Of a stretch of DNA of 64,000 bases, positions 32,292 to 40,818 are shown piece by piece. Where the stretch lies: the NCBI GenBank assembly GCA_036419695.1, contig CP143946.1, positions 3,652,001-3,716,000 on the forward strand, given 5' to 3'. The notes under the pieces were generated by a model. That model saw only the letters and a program-made list of their open reading frames with translations. It was not told the DNA's origin and did not search any database. Origin of the DNA: [Clostridium] symbiosum (GTDB lineage Bacteria; Bacillota; Clostridia; Lachnospirales; Lachnospiraceae). The stretch's first letter is position 1, and each line of letters opens with the position of its first letter. The position numbers and the translations under genes were made by a program.

Positions 32292-32837
32292 TCAGAATAC
32301 GGACGTGAAATGCATAAACCAGGGGTTCAGCCACAGTTCCGACACCGCGCCGGCCGCTGTCAGGAGAAGAAGCACGGCAAAGCCTCCGCCGTGGATTTTG
32401 CTGCCCGGAGCCATCCCCCATATGTAGAGCACGGCAAATACCGGCAGGTAAAATACCATCTGCGGAAACACTGAGAGAAGAAAAAGGAAGACTCCCATCA
32501 CCCCTGCCTGGACCGTCATGGAGGATATCAGGAATGACAGAGAAAATCCGGCATAGACAGCAGCCAGGCAGAACCCGGGAATGGCAAATAAGGACATTCC
32601 GAGAAGCCACAGAATCCCCATCAGGAGTCCCCGTTTTAATATCAGCTCCACCAGCTGTTCCATGGAGGGAGGAGGCGCGCTGCCCGACAAAAATGCCTGT
32701 CCGAATACGCCGAGCTGCTCCTTTAAACCGTCCCCCATCCGGTTAACCCACACCGTTCCGGCTAATATCCCCACAAAAAAACAGAACGCCGTCAGCATAG
32801 ACGGTTGAAAACGAAATGGTGCATGATTTTTTCCCAT
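32292..32837 (-). CDS. spoIIM: Stage II sporulation protein M
   Basis: This 181-residue membrane protein has about five hydrophobic helices (starting FQPSMLTAFCFFVGILAGTV) and the SpoIIM/DUF95 features: GLLMGILWLLGMSLFAIPG in the middle and a C-terminal segment with SELWLNPWF. In Bacillus it acts with SpoIID and SpoIIP in septal peptidoglycan hydrolysis and engulfment. The ATG at 32837 with GGGGAG upstream is preferred to 32867. It supports a spore-forming host. It lies between nudF and xerD in conserved order. Confidence 0.85.
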   Translation of the reverse strand: MGKNHAPFRFQPSMLTAFCFFVGILAGTVWVNRMGDGLKEQLGVFGQAFLSGSAPPPSMEQLVELILKRGLLMGILWLLGMSLFAIPGFCLAAVYAGFSLSFLISSMTVQAGVMGVFLFLLSVFPQMVFYLPVFAVLYIWGMAPGSKIHGGGFAVLLLLTAAGAVSELWLNPWFMHFTSVF

Positions 32838-32937
32838 ACACGCTCCCCTTTCCCGCTTCGTAACCACGGAACGGCTCCGTAGTTACCCCATTTCTTCCAA
32901 TCTATGCTGCGTTCTGTCTCTCTATTCTATACATCCC

Positions 32938-33567
32938 TTACTTTTGGCTTCCGCCGCCAAATTTACATGCGTAAGCCAGAATGGCGGCAATTGTCTTCCC
33001 ATCCGTCATCTTACCGGAGTAAATCAGTTCCAGCAGATCCTTCAGCTCCCACTCCTCCACATCAATTTCCTCGTCCGGATCGAGATGCTGGCTCGATGGG
33101 ATCAGATTTCTTGCCAGGAAAATGTCGATGGCCTCATCGCAGAATGCAATGGTGGTGTTGACGCTCAGCAGAAATTCCAGATGATCCGTCTTAAACCCAG
33201 TCTCCTCTTCCAGTTCCCGGAAAGCACATTCTATTTTGGGTTCTCCGGGAAAATCCAGTTTGCCCGCAGGGATTTCAAGCGTATAGCGGTCAAGGGCATT
33301 GCGGTACTGGCGTACCATAAGAAGTTTTCCCTCCTTATTCACGGCTACCACGGCCGCTGCCCCGTCGTGATGGATAAAATCCCATTTTGCTTCATGACCG
33401 TTCACTTTGACCGTATCTTCATACATTTTAAGGACAGTGCCCTCGTATTTAAGCTCTCTTTTCAGTCTCTCGACCGGAACGGTTTCATGCTTTCCGTTTT
33501 TTGTTTCTCCAATGAAATTCTTATCTGCTTTTTCAACCATTTTCTTCTGCTGCTCCTTTTCATCCAT
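32938..33567 (-). CDS. nudF: Nudix hydrolase, ADP-ribose pyrophosphatase
   Basis: This 209-residue protein has a complete Nudix box (G-x5-E-x7-REL-x-EE-x-GF) in GKLDFPGEPKIE then CAFRELEEETGF, with the ADP-ribose pyrophosphatase context QYRNALDRYTLEIPAGK before it. It would hydrolyse ADP-ribose to AMP and ribose-5-phosphate. The start is uncertain: the ATG at 33567 has a weak ribosome site, while a second ATG nine codons later follows AAGGAG. It heads the nudF-spoIIM-xerD group. Confidence 0.88.
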   Translation of the reverse strand: MDEKEQQKKMVEKADKNFIGETKNGKHETVPVERLKRELKYEGTVLKMYEDTVKVNGHEAKWDFIHHDGAAAVVAVNKEGKLLMVRQYRNALDRYTLEIPAGKLDFPGEPKIECAFRELEEETGFKTDHLEFLLSVNTTIAFCDEAIDIFLARNLIPSSQHLDPDEEIDVEEWELKDLLELIYSGKMTDGKTIAAILAYACKFGGGSQK

Positions 33568-34191
33568 TTATATTATCAAAGTACTGGTTATCTTCCTATT
33601 TGAGCCATCCGGTGGCCAATATATCCGTCCCTGCTCTATACCGGGCGGACTAATGTAGACGCTCTCTGCACTGGATTCTATTGGTGGCTTACCCAAAACT
33701 CTGCTCCGTAAACAGCCTTACCTTTACTCTGTTTGTTGATACATGGCTGCTGCCGGGATCTGAGGGTCTTAAACAATAATACCCCAGTCCCCGCTGTTTT
33801 TCAAGTACGTTGGCTTTTTTACAATAGAGCGCAGCAGGATAGCTACCAATGAACAATGGCACAGGATACTCCGGCGCACCTTTTGTCAGCTTTTCCGTTT
33901 ATTGCCGGATTACCTACGCTTCTACCAAATTCAGATGCCGGGGATGGACGTGTAGAACCTGCCCATCAGCATCAAAAAACACTGGAACGGCTAGTATTCC
34001 TCCGAAGTCCGCCGGCAGACAACGAAAAGCACGATTCGCGAACTTTTCATTGCCACTGAACAAAGAGTTCCGCGAGCGGAACTCTTGCGCTGCCGCGCGG
34101 TTGCTTCTGCAACCATTTACCTCTGCGCGGCATGTGCATCCTCGCGGAGCGTTTTTGATTCATAGGACGTAATTTCCTATGAATCAAGAAA
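33568..34191. other. Long intergenic region without a recognisable gene
   Basis: No supported gene lies in this 620-base gap. A plus-strand stretch near 33785-33950 reads as a plausible peptide (RTFCQLFRLLPDYLRFYQ) but has no start and ends at a TAG, so it may be decayed coding sequence. From 34016 on, palindromes dominate, including an AGAGTTCCG hairpin (34062-34083) and a perfect 13-base stem TTGATTCATAGGA near 34155-34187. Confidence 0.4.
34016..34060. repeat. Dispersed palindromic repeat, family D copy 3
   Basis: AACGAAAAGCACGATTCGCG and AACTTTTCATTGCCACTG closely match the copy at 58076. GAAAAG and CTTTTC form the stem. Confidence 0.55.
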
Positions 34192-34233
34192 AAGCCCGCC
34201 ATGAGGCCGTATTTGCGGTTCCATGGCGGGCTT
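34192..34233 (-). terminator. Terminator of proC
   Basis: AAGCCCGCCATG and its exact complement form a 12-base stem with an 18-base loop; the minus strand continues with TTTTTC. A 20-base tandem duplication (34233-34272) separates it from the proC stop. Confidence 0.85.
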
Positions 34234-34261
34234 GGTAATTCTTATTTTAGCCTGGTAATTC

Positions 34262-35059
34262 TTATTTTAAATTTGTACATTTGTCATAGCAGGCATCCGA
34301 TGCCTTGATAACGGCATTTCTGAACCCGCACTCTTCCAGAGCGGATACGGCGGCAATCGTCGTACCGCCCGGAGAACATACCTTATCCTTCAGCGCTCCT
34401 GGATGTTCTCCCGTCTCCAGCACCATCCTGGCGCTTCCTGCTACGGCCTGGGCGGCCATCTTATATGCTGCATCCCTCGGAAGGCCGTATTTAACGGCGC
34501 TGTCGGCCAGGGCCTCGATGAACATGTAAACGTAGGCAGGTGAACTTCCGCTCACACAGACCACGGCGTTCATTAAACGCTCCTCCACGATCTGCATCTT
34601 GCCGAAGGACTCAAAGAAGGCTTTAATTGTGTCCTGCTCCTCCGCATTGAAAAGAGACGGCTCATAGCAGACTCCCGTCATCCCCTCTCCGAGAAGAGCC
34701 GGTGTATTCGGCATTGCGCGGACGATTCTCTTATCCTCCCCGAGCTTTTCCTTCAGACTGTCCACCGTGATGCCCGGAGCGATGGAAATAATTATGTGAT
34801 CCGTTGTCAGGATTCCCGCAATATCGGAGAGAACCGGTGCAAAGAACTGGGGTTTGACCGCCAGCACAATGTATTTGGCCGAAGCGGCGCACTGCGCGTT
34901 ATCCGCCGCCGAAGTAACCCCCGTCTCCTCCGAGACCTGCCTGCATCTATCCCGGTTGACATCCGTAAAAATGATCTCCTCTTTACCGTATCCCTTTAAA
35001 AGTCCCTTCAGAATGGCATATCCCATATTTCCCATTCCGATAAATCCTATTTTCGCCAT
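34262..35059 (-). CDS. proC: Pyrroline-5-carboxylate reductase
   Basis: This 265-residue enzyme reduces pyrroline-5-carboxylate to proline with NAD(P)H. The N-terminal Rossmann motif is KIGFIGMGNMGYAIL. The C-terminal dimerisation domain has the family signature in SGSSPAYVYMFIEALADSAV and PGGTTIAAVSALEE. The ATG at 35059 has GGAGG eight bases upstream and begins exactly at the Rossmann strand, so it is preferred to the frame's first ATG at 35098. It is a single gene with its own terminator. Its stop codon lies within a short tandem duplication. Confidence 0.93.
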   Translation of the reverse strand: MAKIGFIGMGNMGYAILKGLLKGYGKEEIIFTDVNRDRCRQVSEETGVTSAADNAQCAASAKYIVLAVKPQFFAPVLSDIAGILTTDHIIISIAPGITVDSLKEKLGEDKRIVRAMPNTPALLGEGMTGVCYEPSLFNAEEQDTIKAFFESFGKMQIVEERLMNAVVCVSGSSPAYVYMFIEALADSAVKYGLPRDAAYKMAAQAVAGSARMVLETGEHPGALKDKVCSPGGTTIAAVSALEECGFRNAVIKASDACYDKCTNLK

Positions 35060-35119
35060 CTCTCTGTCCTCCATTTTGCCGCATTGATTCTGTTTCATAT
35101 CCTATGATTTTCCATCCGG

Positions 35120-36100
35120 TTACCAGATTCTGACTCCGTCACCGTTCACCATATGGCCGTCCGGGGTCTGGTAATTCGTCTGCATATCGCCGTCCGGCCC
35201 CATGTAATACCACAGTTCCTTCCATTGAACCCAGCCGGTAACCATATAGCTGTTCTCTCCGAAGAAATACCATTTGTTGTTGATAAATGCCCAGTTATTG
35301 GTGGTCTGGGATCCGTCCGGATTGACGAAACGCCAGCCGTTCTGATCCTGTACCCACTGGCCCGGCGTAACTTCCGAATTATTCTGCGCCGCGCCGTTAC
35401 CCGAACCGGCCAGGGCCGCCGCATCGGAAGGGCTGACGTATTTGCTCTCGGACTCCGTAAACTTCCCTTCCTTCATCCCCTCACCGCCTGTGGCGCGGAC
35501 TTTGTAATAGTACTCGCCGTCTTTTCGTATAGCCGTGCCAAAATCATATGTCGTTTCCGTTGTAATTTTCTTGCTGCCCACCGCCCTGCTGTCGCGGTAA
35601 AGGTAAACTTCGTATGCCACTGCCCCCTGTGCCGGAGCCCATGTTGCAACCGTGCCGTTTAAATACGCGTATTCGATGGGACCGACCCTCTCGGACATCG
35701 GCTTCAGATCCAGCGTAACGATTAAAGTCTGGGAATTTTCCTTCTTCGTTTTATATACGGTTGCCTCATCGCCCTTAATCTTCACCTTGTCTTTGGATAC
35801 TGAAAAATAATAGTCATCCTCCGCAGAAATCGTCACATTCACCCGCGGCTTATGCTCAGGTCCCCAGGTAAATCCCTCGTTGTCAATCTCCCACTCCGTA
35901 ACGCTGTAATTATCCGCCGTCGTATCGATCTCCAATTCTTCATCCTCATCCAGCGCGCTCCCAAGCTGCAGGTTATCCTTCAGCTCCAGCTTGATCGAAG
36001 TGATTTTGTTTTTACTGGCGCCAAAGGATGTTACCGTAAATACCCCGGCAGCCAGCATCAGTGTCATCGCCGCTGCATACCACTTTTTCCCTGCTCTCAT
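35120..36100 (-). CDS. Secreted protein with cell-wall-binding repeats
   Basis: This 326-residue protein starts with a signal peptide (residues 1-28, MLAAGVFTVTSFGA). Residues 30-150 form a beta-rich domain of unknown type with YSVTEWEIDNEGFTWG, then a fibronectin-like region (VATWAPAQGAVAYEVYLYRD, YYYKVRATGG) near 155-210. The C-terminal 80 residues carry three or four aromatic repeats of the choline/cell-wall-binding type (GWRFVNPDGSQTTNNWAFIN, KWYFFGENSYMVTGW, LWYYMGPDGDMQTNYQ). It should be bound non-covalently to the wall. The GAGGAGAGG site precedes the ATG. The substrate or role is unknown. Confidence 0.82.
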   Translation of the reverse strand: MRAGKKWYAAAMTLMLAAGVFTVTSFGASKNKITSIKLELKDNLQLGSALDEDEELEIDTTADNYSVTEWEIDNEGFTWGPEHKPRVNVTISAEDDYYFSVSKDKVKIKGDEATVYKTKKENSQTLIVTLDLKPMSERVGPIEYAYLNGTVATWAPAQGAVAYEVYLYRDSRAVGSKKITTETTYDFGTAIRKDGEYYYKVRATGGEGMKEGKFTESESKYVSPSDAAALAGSGNGAAQNNSEVTPGQWVQDQNGWRFVNPDGSQTTNNWAFINNKWYFFGENSYMVTGWVQWKELWYYMGPDGDMQTNYQTPDGHMVNGDGVRIW

Positions 36101-36243
36101 AGACCTCTCCTCTCACGTATAAAAGCCGGGCGAACCCCTCTCTTCGCAGTTTACCCGGATTTTTCCACTATTTGTCTTATAAAACTATCATACCCCAGAC
36201 CGCCCAAATATACAAGAAAAAAAAGGCAGGAAGGGATGGTGAA

Positions 36244-36304
36244 CGTAACAGGTCTTGTTACTATTCACGGCCCAGCTAAAAAACGCAGTTCCGCGAACAG
36301 TAAC
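36244..36304. repeat. Dispersed repeat, family C copy
   Basis: GTTACTATTCAC at 36257-36268 is shared with 45548-45559 and 47676-47687 (and GTTACTGTCCAC at 30230). It is bounded by GTAAC at 36244 and 36300. Confidence 0.5.
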
Positions 36305-36314
36305 CAATTCTTCA

Positions 36315-36944
36315 TTATTTCCTCCCGATATAATAAAATCCGTTCGACCGGTTCCCGTTCATTGTCGTAAATACAAGAGGTTCATACCGTAAGCCGGTAA
36401 ACCCGGATAAAAGACGTTGAATCCAGCTCTCCTCATGATGCCTGCACACCGCGCCTTCCGGCAGTTCAAATACCCCGTATGTGTGATAGCGTTCCCTGTA
36501 TTTTTCGTATCTGGCCGTATTTCTCTCATCCGTATTCAACAGAAAATCATTGACATACAAAATACCGCCGGGCCTTAAAACCCTCCGTATTTCCCCGATC
36601 AGTTTCCTCTGTTTTTCATCCTCCCGGATGCAGGTCAATACGGCAAACAGAATCACCGCGTCCACGCTTCCGTCCGGCAGCCCAATCTCCTCCGTCTGCA
36701 TTACTCTCAAGTCAAGCCAGGGGTACTGTGCCCGCCCGCGGTTTATCATTCCCTCCGAAAAATCCATCCCAATCAGACGGCGGTAACCCAGCCGGTACAT
36801 TTCCTCCAGGGTGCGTCCATACCCGCACCCCACATCCAGAATAGTTTTCTCCTTATCCACATACCGTATAAATTCCTCCGCGTGGAACGGTGTGGTAAAT
36901 GTCTTTGTCTCCGATACCTCATTCCAGTAAGCTTCCTGTTCCAT
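36315..36944 (-). CDS. Class I SAM-dependent methyltransferase
   Basis: This 209-residue protein has a Rossmann-type methyltransferase fold: motif I ILDVGCGYGRTLEEM (residues 35-49), acidic post-I MDFSEGMI, motif II DAVILFAVLTCI and LRPGGILYVNDF. It most resembles the Methyltransf_11/25 class; the substrate cannot be deduced. GGAGGAGAGC precedes the ATG. It is divergent from the YeiL-like regulator, with a short dyad between them. Confidence 0.82.
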   Translation of the reverse strand: MEQEAYWNEVSETKTFTTPFHAEEFIRYVDKEKTILDVGCGYGRTLEEMYRLGYRRLIGMDFSEGMINRGRAQYPWLDLRVMQTEEIGLPDGSVDAVILFAVLTCIREDEKQRKLIGEIRRVLRPGGILYVNDFLLNTDERNTARYEKYRERYHTYGVFELPEGAVCRHHEESWIQRLLSGFTGLRYEPLVFTTMNGNRSNGFYYIGRK

Positions 36945-37003
36945 GCCCCTGCTCTCCTCCGCTTTTTTCTTTGCATTATATCAGCAAAAATGGTACAGTG
37001 ATA

Positions 37004-37015
37004 TGAGAAATCTCA
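37004..37015. promoter_or_regulatory. Dyad TGAGA-AA-TCTCA upstream of regulator
   Basis: The perfect inverted repeat lies 25 bases before the YeiL-like start and 59 before the divergent methyltransferase start, resembling a short Crp/Fnr half-site pair. Autoregulation is inferred. Confidence 0.35.
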
Positions 37016-37040
37016 CACTGTATACGGGAGGAAGTTTCAG

Positions 37041-37700
37041 ATGAATTTAAAAGCAGACGGCGGACAGACCGAAGCGTATTATAACCATTTCCCTTTAACC
37101 GGCTTTTTTGAATTTGACGTGCGGCCCTTTACCACGGTCAAAACCTTTAAAAGCGGGGAAATGCTCCTTGAGGAAGGCTCCATCCCTTCCTGCCTTTATT
37201 ATCTGATAGACGGCAGGGCCAAACTTTATCTGACCCAGGAAAACGGCAGGATTTCCCTGATTAATTTTATCAATGCCCCCTGTTTTATCGGAGAAATGGA
37301 ACTGTTCGGAGCCCAGACCTTTTCAAACGGCGTGTCGGCCATCACCCCCTGCACCTGCTATGCGATACGGATATGCGAATGCAGGGATCTGCTTTTAAAC
37401 GACAGGAAGTTTCTCCGCCATCTCTGTCTTTACCTGAGCCGGAAGGCACTGGACAATACAGGCAATTATTCAAAAAACCAGTCTTTTCCCCTGGAAAACA
37501 GACTGGCTGATTTTATTCTGATGACGGCCCATAACGGCCTGTACCGGGAGCGGCACACGGAAGTTTCCGAATTTCTCGGCGTAACCTACCGCCATCTGCT
37601 CTATGTACTGGCCGGTTTTGTCAAAAAAGGAATCCTGCAAAAAACAAAACAGGGATATCTCATCCTGGATATGGAGTCTCTGCGTTCCCTGGCGCGCTGA
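37041..37700 (+). CDS. Crp/Fnr-family regulator, YeiL-like
   Basis: This 219-residue protein has an N-terminal cyclic-nucleotide-binding-type beta-roll (KSGEMLLEEGSIPSCLYYLI then DGRAKLYLTQENGRISLINF) and a C-terminal winged helix (VSEFLGVTYRHLLYVLAGFV). Length and segments such as NAPCFIGEMELF, NQSFPLENRLADFIL and GVTYRHLLYVL closely resemble E. coli YeiL, a regulator with roles in stationary phase. Several cysteines (Cys57-type positions, CTCYAIRICEC) could bind a metal cluster or sense redox; this is inference. GGGAGGAA precedes the ATG. It converges with a small membrane gene. Confidence 0.85.
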   Translation: MNLKADGGQTEAYYNHFPLTGFFEFDVRPFTTVKTFKSGEMLLEEGSIPSCLYYLIDGRAKLYLTQENGRISLINFINAPCFIGEMELFGAQTFSNGVSAITPCTCYAIRICECRDLLLNDRKFLRHLCLYLSRKALDNTGNYSKNQSFPLENRLADFILMTAHNGLYRERHTEVSEFLGVTYRHLLYVLAGFVKKGILQKTKQGYLILDMESLRSLAR

Positions 37701-37961
37701 TTACCGTTTTGCCGTGACGTTTGCTTTCTTTCTTTTGTTGATTTTCAGCCCGGTCAGCAGGAAAATAGTTCCCAGCATAAAAGCAGCCGGAACGGAAAAT
37801 GGATTGACAACAAGGAACCCAAGCCGGATGGAAGGCCATATCTGCGGAACCCCCTGAAACCATTTGTTTGCCACGTAAGAATTGAGCAGGATGTCCCCCA
37901 CCATAAAAATATAGAACACAACGGCACTGTATAAGGCCTTATTCATCTTTCTGTTTTTCAT
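37701..37961 (-). CDS. Small membrane protein
   Basis: This 86-residue protein has two hydrophobic helices (residues 9-28 and 50-72) and a very basic C-terminus (KINKRKKANVTAKR), suggesting a cytoplasmic tail. AGGAGGGATT precedes the ATG. Its stop meets the stop of the YeiL-like gene. No family is recognised. Confidence 0.6.
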   Translation of the reverse strand: MKNRKMNKALYSAVVFYIFMVGDILLNSYVANKWFQGVPQIWPSIRLGFLVVNPFSVPAAFMLGTIFLLTGLKINKRKKANVTAKR

Positions 37962-38111
37962 AATCCCTCCTGAATCAAACCGAATCTGTCTTTCTGAATT
38001 GTGTTATTCCTGCTTTTAAAACGAGCTGGTCATGGATATTGCTTCAGAAAATGGGAAATCTTTCCCATCCGGTTCCCCCTGGACTCTCTCCTCCGGAATG
38101 AAAACCGGAAA

Positions 38112-39257
38112 TCAAACCGGAAATACAACCGTAATCTCCGTCCATTCGCCGGGTATGCTTTTTATCTCTATCTTTCCTCCATGTTTTTCAACAATGTCCC
38201 GCACCAGGGAAAGTCCCAGGCCGGCCCCGCCCACCACACGGGAACGCGAACGGTCAACGCGGTAAAACGGCTCAAAAATATGGGGCAGATCCTCCGCGGG
38301 AATTCCGATCCCCGTATCTTTTATTTTTATCTTAATATCGTGTTCCGCAGCCTCCGCCGTGACACGGATCATGCCGCCATCACGGTTATACTTCGCCGCA
38401 TTTTCTATCAGATTGCTCATCGCCCGGTAAATCATTACGCGGTTTCCTGTCATTTTAATCCCTGACAGGTCCTGGACCGTTACCGTGAGATGCTTTTCCT
38501 TCAGCAGAGGCGACAGTTCATCCACCGCAATCGCAACCGCTTCTTCCAAAAGCACTTCCTCCCCCATCTCACTGTCCTTATCGGATGTCAGCCGGAACAG
38601 ATCATCCGTCAGCCGTATCATCCGCTCCGTATTCGTCCTGACCACGGACAGAACCTTCTCCGTCCGTGCCGGAGGCGTCTGCCCGTCCATCTCCATTACC
38701 TCCAGATTCACCAGAATCGTTGCAAGCGGCGTCTTCAGCTCATGGGCCGCGCTGGCCGAAAAACGTTTCTGCCGTTCAAACGAGGCGCTGACCTTATCCA
38801 TCATATGGTTAAAAGACAGCGCCAGCCGTCCGATCTCGTCCTGCCTGTCCTGTATCTCTGTATCCACGCGCCGCGATAAATCGTTACCGCTGATCTCTTC
38901 GATTGTATTTGACAAATCCCCCAGCGGTTTCAGTACCCGGCCTGCCATAAACCATGTTGCGCCCGTTCCGAAAACAAGCATCAGAACAAGGCCGGCCAGC
39001 CCCCACAGATTAAACCGGTTTCCCGCCTCTTTTACCGTGAATATGATGGCCTGCATGTCTTCCGCCCCGCTCTTATTGCTGATTTCCGTGGAAATCGTCA
39101 TATCCTTTGGCTCATATGTAATCTGATTCGGCAAATCCTGCACAAAGATCCGGTCGGCGCCGAACAGAAACATACTGGTCAATATAACAGCCACTCCGGC
39201 CATCACCATGGCCGACAAAAGAGTCAGCCTCATGCGAAGCGATAATCTTTTCAACAT
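38112..39257 (-). CDS. Membrane sensor histidine kinase
   Basis: This 381-residue kinase has TM1 (residues 12-33), an external domain of about 50 residues, TM2 (85-105), a HAMP linker (GRVLKPLGDLSNTIEEISGN), a HisKA domain with His172 in FSASAAHELKTPLATI and an HATPase domain (NLIENAAKYNRDGG, DTGIGIP, GAGLGLS). It overlaps the regulator by seven bases and is translated after it. The pair resembles the CutS/VanS-like group acting on envelope signals. The small secreted protein upstream (40069) may be a target or partner. Confidence 0.9.
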   Translation of the reverse strand: MLKRLSLRMRLTLLSAMVMAGVAVILTSMFLFGADRIFVQDLPNQITYEPKDMTISTEISNKSGAEDMQAIIFTVKEAGNRFNLWGLAGLVLMLVFGTGATWFMAGRVLKPLGDLSNTIEEISGNDLSRRVDTEIQDRQDEIGRLALSFNHMMDKVSASFERQKRFSASAAHELKTPLATILVNLEVMEMDGQTPPARTEKVLSVVRTNTERMIRLTDDLFRLTSDKDSEMGEEVLLEEAVAIAVDELSPLLKEKHLTVTVQDLSGIKMTGNRVMIYRAMSNLIENAAKYNRDGGMIRVTAEAAEHDIKIKIKDTGIGIPAEDLPHIFEPFYRVDRSRSRVVGGAGLGLSLVRDIVEKHGGKIEIKSIPGEWTEITVVFPV

Positions 39258-39934
39258 GGCTCCTCCTCCCTGTCAATCACGTATCCGGCCCCCCGGATGC
39301 TCCGTATAATCTCTTTCCCGGTAACCGCCTGAAGCTTGCGCCGTATCACGCTGATGTAAACCTTAACCTGATTGGAAAACGGATCGGCCTCGCTGTCCCA
39401 CACATGCTCCAGCAGCTCCTCCGCACTGATTGGCCGTCCCATTCCCGCCATCAGGTATTCCAGGATGGCAAATTCCCTCATGGATAATTCCACCGGACGG
39501 CCGTCATAGCTCACGGTCTTTGAGTTTGTATTCAAAACAAGGTTCCCGCATTTCAGGGCAGCCTCCTCCTGGATAAAGGAGCGGCGCAGCAGCACACGGA
39601 TGCGCGCCTCCAGCTCGTCAAAGTGAAACGGTTTGGTGAGATAATCGCTGGCTCCGCCGTCCAGGCCCATAATCTTATCTGAAATCTCAGAGCGGGCGGA
39701 CAGAATCAGCACTTTTGTGGATTTATTCAAAGAGTGGATATAGTTAAGCACTTCCATCCCATCCAGGCCGGGAAGGTTTAAATCAAGAACCACCAGATCA
39801 TAATCATTAATCCGGCAAAGTTCCGCGGCATCCGCGCCGTCGCCCGATGCATCCACCGCATAGCCGCGCTTTCTGAGGCCGTAGCACAGCGCCTCCTGCA
39901 TATCCTCCTCATCCTCTACAACTAAAAGCCTCAT
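39251..39934 (-). CDS. OmpR-family response regulator
   Basis: This 227-residue protein has a receiver domain (Glu7-Asp8, phosphoacceptor Asp51 in LVVLDLNLPGLDG, Lys in LTKPF) and a winged-helix domain ending IRSIRGAGYVID. GGTGGGAT precedes the ATG. It is first in a regulator-kinase operon and follows the small secreted protein gene by 134 bases on the same strand. The promoter upstream of that gene has two GGTTA repeats 11 bases apart, a likely binding site of this family. Confidence 0.92.
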   Translation of the reverse strand: MRLLVVEDEEDMQEALCYGLRKRGYAVDASGDGADAAELCRINDYDLVVLDLNLPGLDGMEVLNYIHSLNKSTKVLILSARSEISDKIMGLDGGASDYLTKPFHFDELEARIRVLLRRSFIQEEAALKCGNLVLNTNSKTVSYDGRPVELSMREFAILEYLMAGMGRPISAEELLEHVWDSEADPFSNQVKVYISVIRRKLQAVTGKEIIRSIRGAGYVIDREEEPC

Positions 39935-40068
39935 ATCCCACCAAATCCTTTCATTTCCAATACTTTTTAAATTCTTTCATTTTCTTTTTAAAATACCTAT
40001 TTAAAATACCTTATTAAAATTTCTTTTAGAAGAGTATTCTCAATAGCTCTGTATCTCATCCGGCCAGA

Positions 40069-40398
40069 TTATTTGCCGGAATCCTCCTTCGGCACAAAAC
40101 TTACTATGATATCATCGTTCCCCCCCTGTTCCGGCCTGGTTGTGGAGATGGTGATTTTCGTACCGTCCGGTGCGACTGCATAGAAATTACCGTCTTTATC
40201 CTTCTTAAGTTCGGATAAGGAAATTTCCGTTTTGCCGTCCAGATCCTTTGCGGCGATACTGTAATCGCAGGTAGCCGACTTTGCAGGCGCCGCCGCGGTC
40301 TCCTTATACTCCTTCTCTGCTGCAAATGCGGAAAATGCCATCGACATCGTTGTAACGGCTGCGACAGCCAGGGCGAATGTAGTTTTGTTTTTTACCAT
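40069..40398 (-). CDS. Small secreted protein
   Basis: This 109-residue protein has a signal peptide (residues 1-27, ending SAFAA) and a mature part of about 82 residues, charged, with one cysteine (TCDYSIAAKDL) and strand-like segments (NFYAVAPDGTKITIS; DIIVSFVPK). AGGAGGTAAC precedes the ATG. It heads a set with the two-component system at 39251-39934 and 38112-39257, and its promoter looks regulator-controlled, so it may be the main output of that system or a modulator. No family is recognised. Confidence 0.7.
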   Translation of the reverse strand: MVKNKTTFALAVAAVTTMSMAFSAFAAEKEYKETAAAPAKSATCDYSIAAKDLDGKTEISLSELKKDKDGNFYAVAPDGTKITISTTRPEQGGNDDIIVSFVPKEDSGK

Positions 40399-40532
40399 AA
40401 TTTGTTACCTCCTGCTATTTGTGATTTTTTTGTTGTTTTTTGTTATTACTTTTTTTCCTGTAATTTTGCTGCTGCAATTTTACGGTTTGTTATTTCGTCG
40501 TTTTATTGCTGATATGTTGTGATCACGTATTC

Positions 40533-40564
40533 ATTATACAGGATGTATGGTTAAAGTACGGTTA
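40533..40564 (-). promoter_or_regulatory. Promoter with two GGTTA direct repeats
   Basis: Minus-strand -10 TATAAT (40533-40538) is preceded by two repeats (plus-strand GGTTA at 40549-40553 and 40560-40564, 11 bases apart) where a -35 would be, the classical layout for activation by an OmpR-type regulator. Confidence 0.55.
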
Positions 40565-40818
40565 GAAAGCGCTGCCAAATTTACGCAATTAATTAAAATC
40601 AATCTACCCCGAAGAAATACCTGTTTTCTGCGGGTCCAGGGTCCAGATTATCAGATTTCCTGTACCGTACCGGACGCCGGAACAGCCCAAATAGCCAGCG
40701 GCCATTTGGCTGCTGAATTTTCAAAGCGCTTCTTGTGCAGGGTGCATATTCCTTTTCAGAGTGAAATTTCGTATAGTCTGATAAAGGGATTAATACACAA
40801 TGAAAGCGAGGAAATCAC

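Noticed and set aside
33849..34172. 107-residue plus-strand frame between nudF and proC
   Set aside because: Composition is biased by palindromic repeats, there is no ribosome site, and no motif was recognised.
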